A DNA stretch of 53,673 nt from an uncultured Bacilli bacterium (GTDB lineage: Bacteria > Bacillota_I > Bacilli_A > RF39 > UBA660). Position 1 is the first letter of the stretch. Each line of letters begins with the position of its first letter. The notes beneath the pieces are model-generated. The model was not told where the DNA came from, ran no database searches, and worked only from the letters and a program-made list of their open reading frames with translations. A program made the position numbers and the translations under genes. The stretch spans positions 1 to 53,673 of the forward strand of contig CAKOKN010000007.1 of NCBI GenBank assembly GCA_934091055.1, given 5' to 3'. This document shows positions 15,799 to 24,265 of the stretch, piece by piece.

Positions 15799-16092
15799 AT
15801 GGATAAAGTAAAAGAGATAGATAATGGTTTTAATCACGGACTTACGATAGCAGAACGAAAGAGCATAGTTATTAGTGGAGTAAAAAAAATAGAGAGTTTT
15901 GATAATGAAGAGTTTTTGATGGAAACAACACTTGGTTTTTTAGTTATAAAAGGTTCTGATTTAGAAATTATTAAATTGGATACTTATCAGGGAAATGTTT
16001 CAATAAAGGGAAGAATAGATAGTCTCGTTTATTTAGATGAAGTAAATAAGAAAGATAAAGAGAATTCTTTACTTAGTAAGTTGTTTAAATGA
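15799..16092 (+). CDS. yabP: Sporulation protein YabP
   Basis: 97 residues. The YabP family pattern is clear: HGLTIAERKSIVISGVKKIESFDNEEFLMETTLGFLVIKGSDLEI, then a QGNVSIKGRIDSLVYLDE strand pair and a LLSKLFK tail. YabP is required with YabQ for spore cortex formation in the mother cell of B. subtilis. AGGAGG precedes ATG 15799, and a SigE-like promoter lies just upstream. yabQ starts in its last codons (overlap 4 bp). Length is close to the roughly 100 residues of B. subtilis YabP. Confidence 0.9.
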   Translation: MDKVKEIDNGFNHGLTIAERKSIVISGVKKIESFDNEEFLMETTLGFLVIKGSDLEIIKLDTYQGNVSIKGRIDSLVYLDEVNKKDKENSLLSKLFK

Positions 16093-16370
16093 TATTGAAG
16101 ATACAGATTTTATCTTTAATATATTCTTTCTTTTTTGGTATTATTTTCTTTTTGTTACTTGAAGTTAATTATAGATTTTTATATGAAGGTAAGCTTGTTT
16201 ATAGAATAATAATTTCTTTTTTATTTGTGATAATAATTTCTTTGGGATATTTTTTGGGTCTTTTGAAGATTAATAATGGAATTATTCATATATATTTTTT
16301 ATTATCTTTGTTTACAGGTTATTTGGTATCTTTTGTCATATATAATAAAATTAATTGTAAAAAAAAATAA
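16089..16370 (+). CDS. yabQ: Spore cortex protein YabQ, short form
   Basis: 93 residues with three hydrophobic segments at about 6-27, 36-57 and 63-84. The LSLIYSFFFGIIFFLLLEVNYRF start and the position between yabP and divIC identify the conserved N-terminal YabQ membrane domain. B. subtilis YabQ is about twice as long, so only the core is present. It localises to the outer forespore membrane and is needed for cortex synthesis in Bacillus. ATG overlaps the yabP stop. A vegetative promoter for divIC sits in its last codons. Confidence 0.75.
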   Translation: MILKIQILSLIYSFFFGIIFFLLLEVNYRFLYEGKLVYRIIISFLFVIIISLGYFLGLLKINNGIIHIYFLLSLFTGYLVSFVIYNKINCKKK

Positions 16371-16383
16371 GGTGTGATATAAT
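16355..16383 (+). promoter_or_regulatory. SigA-type promoter of divIC
   Basis: TTGTAA (16355-16360), 17-base spacer, TATAAT (16378-16383). Placed at the end of yabQ, it would let divIC be expressed in growth independently of the sporulation pair. Confidence 0.7.
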
Positions 16384-16408
16384 GACAGTATAAGAAGGTG
16401 ATAAATAA

Positions 16409-16711
16409 ATGGCTAAGAGAAAAAGTAATAAAAAAGCTAAGAGAAGAATTTTTGTCTTTTTTATATTTTTTGGAGCTATTATTGGATCACTTAGTTATAG
16501 TTTTTTTACTAATGTAGAAAAGATAATTGAAATTAAGAAAGAGAAGAGTGGATTAAATACTAAGCTTGCTGATTTACAAGAAGAAGAAAAGGTTTTGAAT
16601 TCGGATATTAAGAAACTTCAGGATCCTGAGTATGTGGCTAGATATGCAAGAGAGAAGTATTTGTATTCTAAGGATGGGGAACTTATTATAAGACTTCCAG
16701 ATGATAATTAG
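16409..16711 (+). CDS. divIC: Cell division protein DivIC/FtsB
   Basis: 100 residues: basic N-terminus (KRKSNKKAKRR), one membrane helix at about 15-34, an extracytoplasmic coiled coil (about 38-72, with KEKSGLNTKLADLQEEEKVL) and the conserved end DPEYVARYAREKYLYSKDGELIIRLP. DivIC partners FtsL and DivIB in the divisome. AAGGTGATAA precedes ATG 16409. yabP-yabQ-divIC is the B. subtilis order; the yabR and spoIIE genes that follow there are missing, and ftsH-tilS come next on the opposite strand. Confidence 0.92.
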   Translation: MAKRKSNKKAKRRIFVFFIFFGAIIGSLSYSFFTNVEKIIEIKKEKSGLNTKLADLQEEEKVLNSDIKKLQDPEYVARYAREKYLYSKDGELIIRLPDDN

Positions 16712-16716
16712 TATAT

Positions 16717-16745
16717 AAAAAAACGAGAATTAAATCTCGCTTTTA
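16717..16745. terminator. Bidirectional terminator between divIC and ftsH
   Basis: Stem CGAGA/TCTCG (16724-16728 with 16735-16739) with an A-run left and T-run right. It overlaps the ftsH stop codon. Confidence 0.7.
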
Positions 16746-18694
16746 TTTTGCTTGTTATCTGTTTTCTTTTTATTAGCTTTCTTTTCTTTTTTTGGAGCAT
16801 CTTCTTGTTTTTGATCTTGTTCTTTTGTTTCATCTTTTATTTCATCTTTTATTTCATCTTTTTTTAGATGTCCATTTTTTACTAGATAATCTATTTCTTC
16901 TTTAGTAATAGTTTCTTCTTCTAGTAGGGTATTAGCTATTAATGCTAATAAGTCTTTGTTTTCAGTTATTATTTTTTTAGTTTTTTCATAGCAGTTGTTG
17001 ATGATAGAACGCATTTCTTCATCTATTTCGTGAGCTACTGTATCAGATATATTTCTGTTCTTTGTGTAATCTCTACCTAAGAAAGTGTTTCCGTCTGGTT
17101 CTTCTAGCATCATTGGTCCAAGATTACTCATACCGTATTCTGTTACCATACTTCTGGCAATTTTAGTGGCTTTTTTGAAGTCATCGTGAGCGCCTGTTGT
17201 TACTTCACCGAATGTTATTTCTTCAGCTACTCTTCCACCTAATAATCCGCATATAGATTCTAGAAGTTCATTTTTAGTGTAGTTAAATGCTTCTTCTTTT
17301 GGTGTCATCATAGTATAACCACCGGCATTACCTCTTGGTATTATTGTTATCTTTTGTACTTCATTAGCACCATCTAGTTTAAGCCCCATTACAGCGTGAC
17401 CGGCTTCGTGAAAGGCTACTAGTTTCTTTTCTTTGTCTGTATATTTCTTTGTTACTTTAGCTGGTCCCATTAGAACTCTATCTGTTGCTTCGTCTATTTC
17501 TGCCATTGTTATTTCATTTTTGTTTCTTCTTACTGCAAGTAGGGCAGCTTCGTTAAGTAGGTTTTCTAGATCTGCTCCTGAGAAACCTGGAGTTCTTTTT
17601 GCTAAGTATTCTAGAGTTATATTTTTATCTAGAGTTTTGTTTTTAGCGTGAACTTTTAGTATTTCCATTCTAGAGTTTTTATCTGGTAGATTAACTGTTA
17701 TTTGTCTATCAAATCTTCCTGGTCTAAGTAGAGCAGGGTCTAATACATCTGGTCTATTAGTAGCAGCGATGATAATTATACCTTCGTTGGCTCCAAAACC
17801 ATCCATTTCTGTTAGTAGTTGGTTTAGTGTTTGTTCTCTCTCATCGTGTCCTCCACCTAAACCTGTTCCTCTTTGACGACCTACAGCATCTATTTCATCT
17901 ATGAATATTAGACAAGGTGCATTCATTTTTGCTTGTTTGAACATATCTCTTACACGAGAAGCACCGATACCTACGAATAATTCTACGAAGTCTGAACCAC
18001 TTATGTAGTAGAAGGGTACTTTAGCTTCTCCAGCTACAGCTCTAGCAAGTAATGTTTTACCTGTTCCTGGAGGGCCTACTAGCATAACTCCTTTAGGTAT
18101 TCTAGCACCCATACTTGTAAATTTCTTTGGGTTCTTTAAGAAATCTATTAGTTCTTGTACTTCTTCTTTTTCTTCAGTAAGACCAGCGACATCTTTAAAT
18201 GTGGCTCTACTTTCTTCTACTAATTTTGCTCTTGATTTACCGAAGTCCATTGATTTACTTCCACTTCCTAATTGTCTTGTGAAAATCCAAATAGTTATTC
18301 CTCCAAGGATTAGTAGGGGAACTACATCAATTACAACAGCAAGCCAAGATGAAGCTTCTGGATCGTTTTTAACTGTTAATTGGAAATCGCTTGTTTTTTC
18401 TTTTGCTTCAGTAATTTTTGATATAAATTCATCAGAATATGGTAGGTATAGAATGAAAGATTCATTATCTTTATAACCTTCTAGTTTTCCTACTAATTCA
18501 TAAGTTTCTGTTCTTACTTTTGGAGTTATAGTAAGTTCTGTTATTTTACCTCCGTTTAAATCTTGAATAAATTCATCATAGGTTAATTCTTTTACACTAT
18601 TGTCAAATAATTTAAATACTATAAGACAACCTATAATAAATACTAGTAAAAATGTATAGGGAGCTAGGCTCTTTCTTATATTTTTTTTATTCAT
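16730..18694 (-). CDS. ftsH: ATP-dependent zinc metalloprotease FtsH
   Basis: 654 residues. Two membrane helices (about 12-30 and 117-138) flank a small extracytoplasmic domain. The AAA+ module has Walker A GPPGTGKT 207-214, Walker B IFIDEIDA 263-270 and the SRH ATNRPDVLDPALLRPGRFD (about 311-329). The peptidase has HEAGH 429-433 and the third zinc ligand Asp in TGAHDDF. It degrades membrane and regulatory proteins. The last 40 residues are a Lys/Glu/Asp-rich tail with DEIKDEIKDE repeats. It overlaps tilS by 8 bp, so the pair forms a tilS-ftsH operon as in B. subtilis, but without hprT between them. Confidence 0.97.
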   Translation of the reverse strand: MNKKNIRKSLAPYTFLLVFIIGCLIVFKLFDNSVKELTYDEFIQDLNGGKITELTITPKVRTETYELVGKLEGYKDNESFILYLPYSDEFISKITEAKEKTSDFQLTVKNDPEASSWLAVVIDVVPLLILGGITIWIFTRQLGSGSKSMDFGKSRAKLVEESRATFKDVAGLTEEKEEVQELIDFLKNPKKFTSMGARIPKGVMLVGPPGTGKTLLARAVAGEAKVPFYYISGSDFVELFVGIGASRVRDMFKQAKMNAPCLIFIDEIDAVGRQRGTGLGGGHDEREQTLNQLLTEMDGFGANEGIIIIAATNRPDVLDPALLRPGRFDRQITVNLPDKNSRMEILKVHAKNKTLDKNITLEYLAKRTPGFSGADLENLLNEAALLAVRRNKNEITMAEIDEATDRVLMGPAKVTKKYTDKEKKLVAFHEAGHAVMGLKLDGANEVQKITIIPRGNAGGYTMMTPKEEAFNYTKNELLESICGLLGGRVAEEITFGEVTTGAHDDFKKATKIARSMVTEYGMSNLGPMMLEEPDGNTFLGRDYTKNRNISDTVAHEIDEEMRSIINNCYEKTKKIITENKDLLALIANTLLEEETITKEEIDYLVKNGHLKKDEIKDEIKDETKEQDQKQEDAPKKEKKANKKKTDNKQNKSEI

Positions 18695-20000
18695 ACTTAT
18701 CCTCTCTTTCTTGGCACTTTAATATTATATCACACTTTTCTTCTTTTTTAGTACAAAATTTACTTTTTTTGATGTTTGGTATCCAAATTATATTGTCACT
18801 ACTATCTACTAATAGGGGATAGCTATTTCTTTTAGTTATTGGTATTTTATTTTCTATAAATATTTCTTTGATTTTTTTCTTATGATTACATCCTTTTAGT
18901 ATAATATAGTCGCCTTCTTTTCTATTTCTAAAGTATAGTGGGGGAGATATATTATTTAGATTAATACGACATATAGAGTTGCTATCACTTTCTTCTTGCT
19001 TTTCTTTTATTATTGTGAAGTTATTTATAGTTAAAGTGTTTTCAAACTTGATTTTGTAGTCTTCTTCTTTAGAAGTCTTATCTTCTATTCTTATGATATT
19101 ATATTCTTTTATTAATCTTTTATTTAAAGGAAGGTCTAGTGTTATATTGGGCTTTTGATTATTTATTAATTTTAGAATACTAGTAATATGCTTTTCAGTA
19201 ATGATATTACTTTGATTTAAGTATATATTATTCATTATATAGTATAGAGTATTCTTTTTTAAGAATTTATCTAATTTATTTAATTCTTCTATATATATAA
19301 TATTGTTTTTATATATATTATTAATATTCTTTTTTACTAGGTCTTTAATATAATTATCATATTCTTCTAATGTTTCTGAATACTTAATAAATTTTTTGTG
19401 AACGTACCTATCTTCTTTTTTTAGAAGTGGTAATATATATTTTCGGTATCTGTTTCTAGTATAATTAGTGTTTGTGTTTGAATTGTCAATAAAATATGTT
19501 ATATTGTGTGATTTATTATATTCTATAATATCTTCTTTTGTTAGAGATATTAATGGTCTAATTATTTGATAGTCTTTTATTTTACTTATTCTTTTGAAGC
19601 CGGCATATCCTTCGATGTTTGAACCTCTTACTATTTTCATTAGGATTGTTTCTATTAAATCGTCACCGTGATGAGCTAAAAATAACATATTTGAATTATA
19701 CTTTTTTAATATTTCTTCGTAGAAGGCATATCTTTTTTTTCTAGCTTCGTTTTCAAAATTGTTTTCACTATAGTCTTTAATAGTCATTACTTCAAAGATT
19801 AGATTGTGTTTAGTGCAGTAGTCTCTTAGATAAGCTTCTTCTTTAATACTTTCTTCTCTTACATTATGATTGATATGACATACTACTATTTTATTAGTTT
19901 TTTCTTCTAGTAGGTTTAAGAGACACATAGAGTCGGGGCCTGCTGATACGCCTACTACGACATAATTTTTAAAGTTAAAGTCGTTTAAAATGTTATTCAT
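18687..20000 (-). CDS. tilS: tRNA(Ile)-lysidine synthetase
   Basis: 437 residues. TilS converts the wobble C of the tRNA-Ile CAU anticodon to lysidine. The PP-loop reads VVVGVSAGPDSMCLL, so the usual SGGxDS has Ala at the second position; the rest is regular (HINHNVREES, HHGDDLIETILMKIVRG, RPLISLTKEDI, RNRYRKYILP). The C-terminal TilS-C domain is recognisable from SPPLYFRNRKEGDYI and KKIKEIFIENKIP. ATG 20000 is preferred because AAAGGAG lies between it and the in-frame ATG at 20018. Essential in nearly all bacteria. Confidence 0.93.
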   Translation of the reverse strand: MNNILNDFNFKNYVVVGVSAGPDSMCLLNLLEEKTNKIVVCHINHNVREESIKEEAYLRDYCTKHNLIFEVMTIKDYSENNFENEARKKRYAFYEEILKKYNSNMLFLAHHGDDLIETILMKIVRGSNIEGYAGFKRISKIKDYQIIRPLISLTKEDIIEYNKSHNITYFIDNSNTNTNYTRNRYRKYILPLLKKEDRYVHKKFIKYSETLEEYDNYIKDLVKKNINNIYKNNIIYIEELNKLDKFLKKNTLYYIMNNIYLNQSNIITEKHITSILKLINNQKPNITLDLPLNKRLIKEYNIIRIEDKTSKEEDYKIKFENTLTINNFTIIKEKQEESDSNSICRINLNNISPPLYFRNRKEGDYIILKGCNHKKKIKEIFIENKIPITKRNSYPLLVDSSDNIIWIPNIKKSKFCTKKEEKCDIILKCQEREDKYE

Positions 20001-20057
20001 ATTTTGCTCCTTTCGCATATATTATAGCAGATATTTTATTATTTTAAAATATTTCTT

Positions 20058-20086
20058 TTGACATTTATATTTTTTTGTTATATAAT
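20058..20086 (+). promoter_or_regulatory. Consensus SigA promoter
   Basis: Perfect TTGACA (20058-20063), 17-base spacer, perfect TATAAT (20081-20086), upstream of the 118-residue hypothetical gene. One of the strongest promoter-like sequences in the window. Confidence 0.8.
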
Positions 20087-20114
20087 TCATTAGTGAGGTG
20101 AAAATTAAAACAAG

Positions 20115-20471
20115 ATGACAAGTGTTCAAGAAGTGTTATTTTCTTCTTTTTTATCAGGAGCATTACTTCAAAAAAATAGTGTTAGTTATTCTGAACTAGC
20201 TACTTCACTTACTATATTTTCAACTACAAATGATATAGTAGTGTATGAGCCTGATAATGATTGTGATAAGTTAACTGATTTTGTTGACTTTGAGGAAAAT
20301 AGAATAGTTTTGAAACAAACTGTGAATGGAAAGTCTTTTCATAATGGTAAGTTTATAGATGCTAGATCATATTTAGAAAGTCTTACTACTGAAGAAATTA
20401 GGGATTATTTTGGTATTAAGAATTATGAGAATGCATCAGTAAAACCATTTGTGAAAACGCTAAGAAAATAA
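20115..20471 (+). CDS. Hypothetical protein, 118 residues
   Basis: A soluble 118-residue protein I do not recognise. It has no signal peptide or membrane helix; the sequence alternates short strands and acidic turns (EPDNDCDKLTDFVDFEENRIVL) and ends with a basic KPFVKTLRK. Its start ATG follows GTGAGGTGAAAA. It is monocistronic, with a consensus-strength promoter and a strong terminator of its own, implying steady, high expression. It lies between tilS and tyrS, pointing away from tilS. Worth noting as an expressed small protein of unknown role. Confidence 0.7.
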   Translation: MTSVQEVLFSSFLSGALLQKNSVSYSELATSLTIFSTTNDIVVYEPDNDCDKLTDFVDFEENRIVLKQTVNGKSFHNGKFIDARSYLESLTTEEIRDYFGIKNYENASVKPFVKTLRK

Positions 20472-20488
20472 ATTTATGTTATTATAAA

Positions 20489-20523
20489 AAAAACTCTAAC
20501 TGGTTATTTAGTTAGAGTTTTTT
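20489..20523. terminator. Bidirectional terminator before tyrS end
   Basis: A 13-bp perfect stem (20489-20501 with 20510-20522), A-run left and T-run right, between the hypothetical gene and tyrS, which converge. Confidence 0.85.
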
Positions 20524-20524
20524 G

Positions 20525-21742
20525 TTAGTTCATTTTTATAAGATAGTATTTCTTTTTTCCTTTTCTTATTATGTGATAATTTCTAGATTTAGTTATTTGA
20601 TAGTTTTCATCATTTATTATATCTCCATCTAGAGTTATAGCATTATTTGATAGGAATTCTCTTGCTTCTCTTCTTGATGAAGCAATGTTATTGTTTACTA
20701 ATATGTTTAGTATTGTATCTTCATCTACATTATATGTTGGTATTCCTTTGAAGGCTAATTCTATTTCACTATCTGTTAATTCTTTGATATTGCCTGTGAA
20801 TAATGATTCTGATATTTTAACAGCAGTATCGGCATCTTCTTTACTATGGATATCTTTTACTACTTCGTAAGCTAATGCTTTTTGAGCTAATCTAAGTTCT
20901 GGTTTTTCTTCGTGTTTTTTAATGATGTCTTCAATTTCTTCTTTAGTTAAGAAAGTAAATACTTTTAGATATTCTAGTACTTTGGAATCGTCAGCATTTA
21001 TTAGGTATTGGTATATTTCATAAGGAGAAGTTTTTTCTTTATCTAGCCATAGGGCATTTCCTTCTGATTTTCCAAATTTTTTTCCAGTAGCATCTAAGAT
21101 AAGAGGCATTGTAAAACCATAAGCTTCTTTACCTAATTTTTTTCTTATTAATTCGATACCAGTAGTTATATTTCCCCATTGATCTGATCCTTCAACTTGC
21201 ATAATACAGTTTTTGGTTTCGTATAGATGCATAAAGTCATAGCCTTGAAGTAGCATATAAGAGAACTCAGCATAAGTGATACCACTTTCTAGTCTTCTTT
21301 GAATGATATCTTTACTTAACATATAATTTATATTTATGTATTTTCCAATATCTCTTAGGAATTCTAGGAATGTATAATCTTTTGTCCAAGAGTAGTTATC
21401 TACTAGTTCGGCTTTGCCGTCAAATAATTTATCTATTTGATTTTTGATACATTTGATATTTTTATCTACTGTTTCATAAGATAGTATTTCTCTTTCTGCG
21501 GTTGGTCTTGGATCACCAATTCTTCCTGTTGCACCACCACATAATAGTATTGGATGGTGGCCATATTTAGCTAATCTTTTAGCGGTTACTAATGAAGAAT
21601 AGTGACCGATATGTAAACTGTCAGCAGTTGGATCTGTTCCCCAATAGAATGTTATTGGTTCTCCATTTAATACTTCTTCAAGATTATCTCCTGCTACATC
21701 TTTTATTAGTCCTCTCCAGACTAAGTCATCATATAATTTCAT
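20525..21742 (-). CDS. tyrS: Tyrosyl-tRNA synthetase
   Basis: 405 residues. A class I synthetase: FYWGTDPTADSLHIGHYSSLV holds the HIGH motif (about 41-44), KFGKSEGNALW is the KMSKS equivalent (about 222-226), and EGSDQWGNITTGIELIRK the tyrosine-pocket helix. The C-terminus (about 335-405) is an S4-like RNA-binding domain (SSRREAREFLSNNAITLDG). Controlled by a T-box leader. AAGGAGGAAT precedes ATG 21742. Length and domain order match the TyrS form with an S4 tail. Confidence 0.97.
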   Translation of the reverse strand: MKLYDDLVWRGLIKDVAGDNLEEVLNGEPITFYWGTDPTADSLHIGHYSSLVTAKRLAKYGHHPILLCGGATGRIGDPRPTAEREILSYETVDKNIKCIKNQIDKLFDGKAELVDNYSWTKDYTFLEFLRDIGKYININYMLSKDIIQRRLESGITYAEFSYMLLQGYDFMHLYETKNCIMQVEGSDQWGNITTGIELIRKKLGKEAYGFTMPLILDATGKKFGKSEGNALWLDKEKTSPYEIYQYLINADDSKVLEYLKVFTFLTKEEIEDIIKKHEEKPELRLAQKALAYEVVKDIHSKEDADTAVKISESLFTGNIKELTDSEIELAFKGIPTYNVDEDTILNILVNNNIASSRREAREFLSNNAITLDGDIINDENYQITKSRNYHIIRKGKKKYYLIKMN

Positions 21743-21763
21743 AATATTCCTCCTTCTTTATAT

Positions 21764-21970
21764 AAAAAAGGTGATACCACAAAAGGACGAACTAGTCGTG
21801 GTACCACCTTTATTTACAATATAATTATTGCCTTAATATGATAACGGTATTTACCGATTAAACTCGTAATATGTAATTTCATTATTTTACTTTGTTAATT
21901 TACACCAGACATTAACTCTCTATAAAGTAAGTAAAATAATTACTTAGTATTAGTCGTTGTTTAATTAATA
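21764..21970 (-). promoter_or_regulatory. T-box riboswitch (tyrosine) of tyrS
   Basis: Reading the minus strand: AGAGAG with a downstream distal-loop region (GGTGTAA), a stem I with arms GTAATTATTTTAC and GTAAAATAAT, two TAC triplets (at 21875-21873 and 21868-21866) as candidate tyrosine specifiers, the T-box AAGGTGGTACCACG (about 21811-21798), and a terminator whose arms AAAGGTGGTACCAC and GTGGTATCACCTTT end in T's (to about 21764). Uncharged tRNA-Tyr should stabilise the antiterminator and allow tyrS transcription. Confidence 0.9.
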
Positions 21971-21977
21971 TGACTAA

Positions 21978-22006
21978 ATTGTAGTATATTTTGTTTTGAT
22001 TGTCAA
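21978..22006 (-). promoter_or_regulatory. Promoter of the T-box-tyrS transcript
   Basis: Minus-strand TTGACA (22006-22001), 17-base spacer, TACAAT (21983-21978). Confidence 0.75.
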
Positions 22007-22077
22007 TAATAATTTATGAAAATGTTTAAAAAGTGTAATATATGATTGATTTATCTGGATATATTTATTATTATTAA
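22007..22077. other. Intergenic AT-rich spacer between divergent tyrS and prfA
   Basis: The gap 21743-22130 is filled by the T-box leader, its promoter and the prfA promoter. In this remaining part I see no gene, repeat or clear site. Confidence 0.6.
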
Positions 22078-22106
22078 TTTACTTTTCTATATTTTTATTA
22101 TATAAT
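22078..22106 (+). promoter_or_regulatory. SigA-type promoter of prfA operon
   Basis: TTTACT (22078-22083), 17-base spacer, TATAAT (22101-22106). Confidence 0.7.
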
Positions 22107-22130
22107 ATTTAGAGAAATGAGGGATAATCT

Positions 22131-23189
22131 ATGATAGATAGACTAGAAGCTACATTAAAAAGATATAATGAGATAGGGGAGGAATTATCTAGTCCTGAAA
22201 TTATATCTGATATTAAGAAGATGACTACTCTTTCTAAAGAGAGAACTAGTTTAGAGAAAACAGTAGAAGTTTATAAAGAATATAAGAAGGTTTTAGAAGA
22301 TATTGAAGAAGCTAAAGAGTTATTAAAAGATAAAGATATGGCTTCGTTTGCTAAAGAAGAACTTGCTAGTGCAGAGGATAAGAAAAGTAAATTAGAGAGT
22401 GAACTTGAAATACTTCTTATACCTAGTGATCCTAATGATGATAAGAATGTTATTGTAGAGATTAGAGGAGCTGCTGGAGGAGATGAGGGTAATATCTTTG
22501 CAGGTGATTTATTTGATATGTATAGTAAATATGCTGCGAATAATGGATGGAAGATAGAGATACTTAATGCTACTAGTGGTACTGCTGGGGGATATTCACA
22601 AATAGAATTTATGGTTAAGGGAGATAGTGTTTATTCTAAACTTAAGTATGAGAGTGGTGCCCATAGAGTACAGAGAGTTCCTGCTACTGAGAGTCAGGGT
22701 AGAGTACATACTAGTACTGCTACTGTGCTTGTTATGCCAGAAGCAGAGGATTTTGATTTTGAACTTGATGAGTCTGAAGTTAGAATTGATATAACTAGAA
22801 GTAGTGGATGTGGTGGACAAGGTGTTAATACTACAGATAGTGCAGTTAGACTTACACATATTCCTACTGGTATTATTGTTTATTCACAGACTGAGAGAAG
22901 TCAGATTAAGAATAAAGAACTTGCTTTTAAGATACTTAAAACTAGATTATATGATATGAAACTTAGAGAACAAGAAGAAAAAGAGGCTGCAGAGAGAAAG
23001 GTTAAGATTGGTACTGGGGATAGAAGTGAGAAAATAAGAACTTATAATTATCCACAGAATAGAATTACTGACCATAGAATTGGTTATACTTCAATGAATC
23101 TTGATAGAGTTATGGATGGAGATATGGAAGATTTAATTGAAGCTTTGATTAATGAAGATCAGAAAAAGAAATTAGAGGGAACTATTTAG
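22131..23189 (+). CDS. prfA: Peptide chain release factor 1
   Basis: 352 residues. RF1 reads UAA and UAG. The discriminator tripeptide Pro-Ala-Thr is in HRVQRVPATESQGRVHTSTA (about 175-194), and the catalytic GGQ is in SSGCGGQGVNTTDSAVR (about 223-239). The N-terminal helical domain (1-100) and the C-terminal RTYNYPQNRITDHRIGYT are standard. Starts at ATG 22131 with GAGGGATA upstream. It leads an operon with a zinc-ribbon gene and prmC, whose product methylates the GGQ glutamine, so the context is functionally coherent. Confidence 0.97.
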   Translation: MIDRLEATLKRYNEIGEELSSPEIISDIKKMTTLSKERTSLEKTVEVYKEYKKVLEDIEEAKELLKDKDMASFAKEELASAEDKKSKLESELEILLIPSDPNDDKNVIVEIRGAAGGDEGNIFAGDLFDMYSKYAANNGWKIEILNATSGTAGGYSQIEFMVKGDSVYSKLKYESGAHRVQRVPATESQGRVHTSTATVLVMPEAEDFDFELDESEVRIDITRSSGCGGQGVNTTDSAVRLTHIPTGIIVYSQTERSQIKNKELAFKILKTRLYDMKLREQEEKEAAERKVKIGTGDRSEKIRTYNYPQNRITDHRIGYTSMNLDRVMDGDMEDLIEALINEDQKKKLEGTI

Positions 23190-23190
23190 A

Positions 23191-23484
23191 ATGCGAAAAG
23201 GGAGCTTTGACTTTACTAATTTGGTTTGTTTAGAATGTGGATATATTTTTACTATTCCTAGAAGGGCTTATAAACTTAAGAATAATGGGCATATTAAGGA
23301 TTTGTGGTGTCCTAGATGTAAAAATGTTAATAAACATTATGAAATAAGAAATATAGATAGTTTTATGTATAATTTGGAATATACTGATGATGTCTGTCAA
23401 TATGTTAGAGATTTGATTAGTAAAGGCCCTGGTGAAGATTATGAAAGAAAAGATAGAATATTTAAGAAAATACTTAAAAGATAA
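23191..23484 (+). CDS. Zinc-ribbon protein between prfA and prmC
   Basis: 97 residues. Two CxxC knuckles, CLECGYIF (about 13-20) and CPRCKNV (about 40-46), 24 residues apart, predict a zinc ribbon or rubredoxin-like knuckle; the rest is helical and charged. No known family comes to mind. It starts two bases after prfA with GAGGGA inside the prfA end, and prmC begins within its last 44 bases, so expression is tied to release-factor modification. A role in translation or termination is only suggested by position. Confidence 0.75.
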   Translation: MRKGSFDFTNLVCLECGYIFTIPRRAYKLKNNGHIKDLWCPRCKNVNKHYEIRNIDSFMYNLEYTDDVCQYVRDLISKGPGEDYERKDRIFKKILKR

Positions 23485-24163
23485 AGATTTAGATACTGCT
23501 TTAAAGGAGTTGGAAAGTGGGATACCTGTTCAGTATATAGTGGGTAATACTAATTTTTATGGTTATGATTTTAAAGTTAATAGGAATACTTTGATACCTA
23601 GATTTGAGACGGAACTATTAGTGGAAAAAACTTATAATTATATTAAGAAATATTTTAATAAAGATAAAGTTAAGATACTTGATATTGGGACTGGTAGTGG
23701 GTGTATTGCTATTACTTTGAATAAATTATTAGATGATAGTGATGTTACTGGTGTAGATATATCTAGTGAGACATTAGATGTTGCTAAAGAGAATAATATT
23801 AGTAATAATGCTAATGTTAAGTTTATAGAGAGTGATCTTTTTTCTAATGTTAATGAGAGATATGATGTTATTATTAGTAATCCTCCTTATATTAGTTATG
23901 ATGAAGAGATAATGGATATTGTTTGGAATAATGAACCCCACTTGGCATTATATGCTCCTGATAATGGATTATATTTTTATGATAAGATTATTAAAGATAG
24001 TAGTAAGTATTTGAATGACAAGTTTATTATGGCTTTTGAAATTGGTTATAAACAGGGTGAAGATATTGTTAAGATAGTTAATAAATATTATAAAGATATC
24101 AACATATCTGTGGAAAAGGATTATAGTGGTAGAGATAGATTTGTTTTTGTTTGGAATTGTTAG
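23441..24163 (+). CDS. prmC: Release factor glutamine methyltransferase
   Basis: About 240 residues. PrmC methylates the GGQ glutamine of release factors. Motifs: GIPVQYIVGNTNFYGYDFKVN before IPRFETELLVE, SAM-binding LDIGTGSGCIAITL, and the catalytic SNPPYISYDE. The N-terminal helical domain is much shorter than in E. coli, starting almost directly at the substrate-recognition helix. ATG 23441 is chosen; a GTG at 23432 is possible. Overlaps the zinc-ribbon gene by 44 bp in another frame, an unusually long overlap here. Confidence 0.9.
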   Translation: MKEKIEYLRKYLKDKDLDTALKELESGIPVQYIVGNTNFYGYDFKVNRNTLIPRFETELLVEKTYNYIKKYFNKDKVKILDIGTGSGCIAITLNKLLDDSDVTGVDISSETLDVAKENNISNNANVKFIESDLFSNVNERYDVIISNPPYISYDEEIMDIVWNNEPHLALYAPDNGLYFYDKIIKDSSKYLNDKFIMAFEIGYKQGEDIVKIVNKYYKDINISVEKDYSGRDRFVFVWNC

Positions 24164-24166
24164 TTT

Positions 24167-24206
24167 ATGCCTCAGAAGCCTAGGGTCTTCTTGAGGTATT
24201 TTTGAA
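24167..24206 (+). terminator. Terminator after prmC
   Basis: Stem ATGCCTCA..GAAG with CTTCTTGAGGTAT (one bulge, one wobble pair), then TTTTTG. Confidence 0.7.
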
Positions 24207-24212
24207 CCTTTC

Positions 24213-24265
24213 GTTTCAAAAATAAGAAGAACAAGATAACTTTTGAGGTTATTCTTGTTCTTCTT
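24213..24265 (-). terminator. Terminator of the class A PBP gene
   Basis: A 17-bp stem with one bulged base (24224-24240 with 24248-24265), followed on the minus strand by ATTTTTG. The stem includes the last codons of the PBP gene. Confidence 0.8.
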
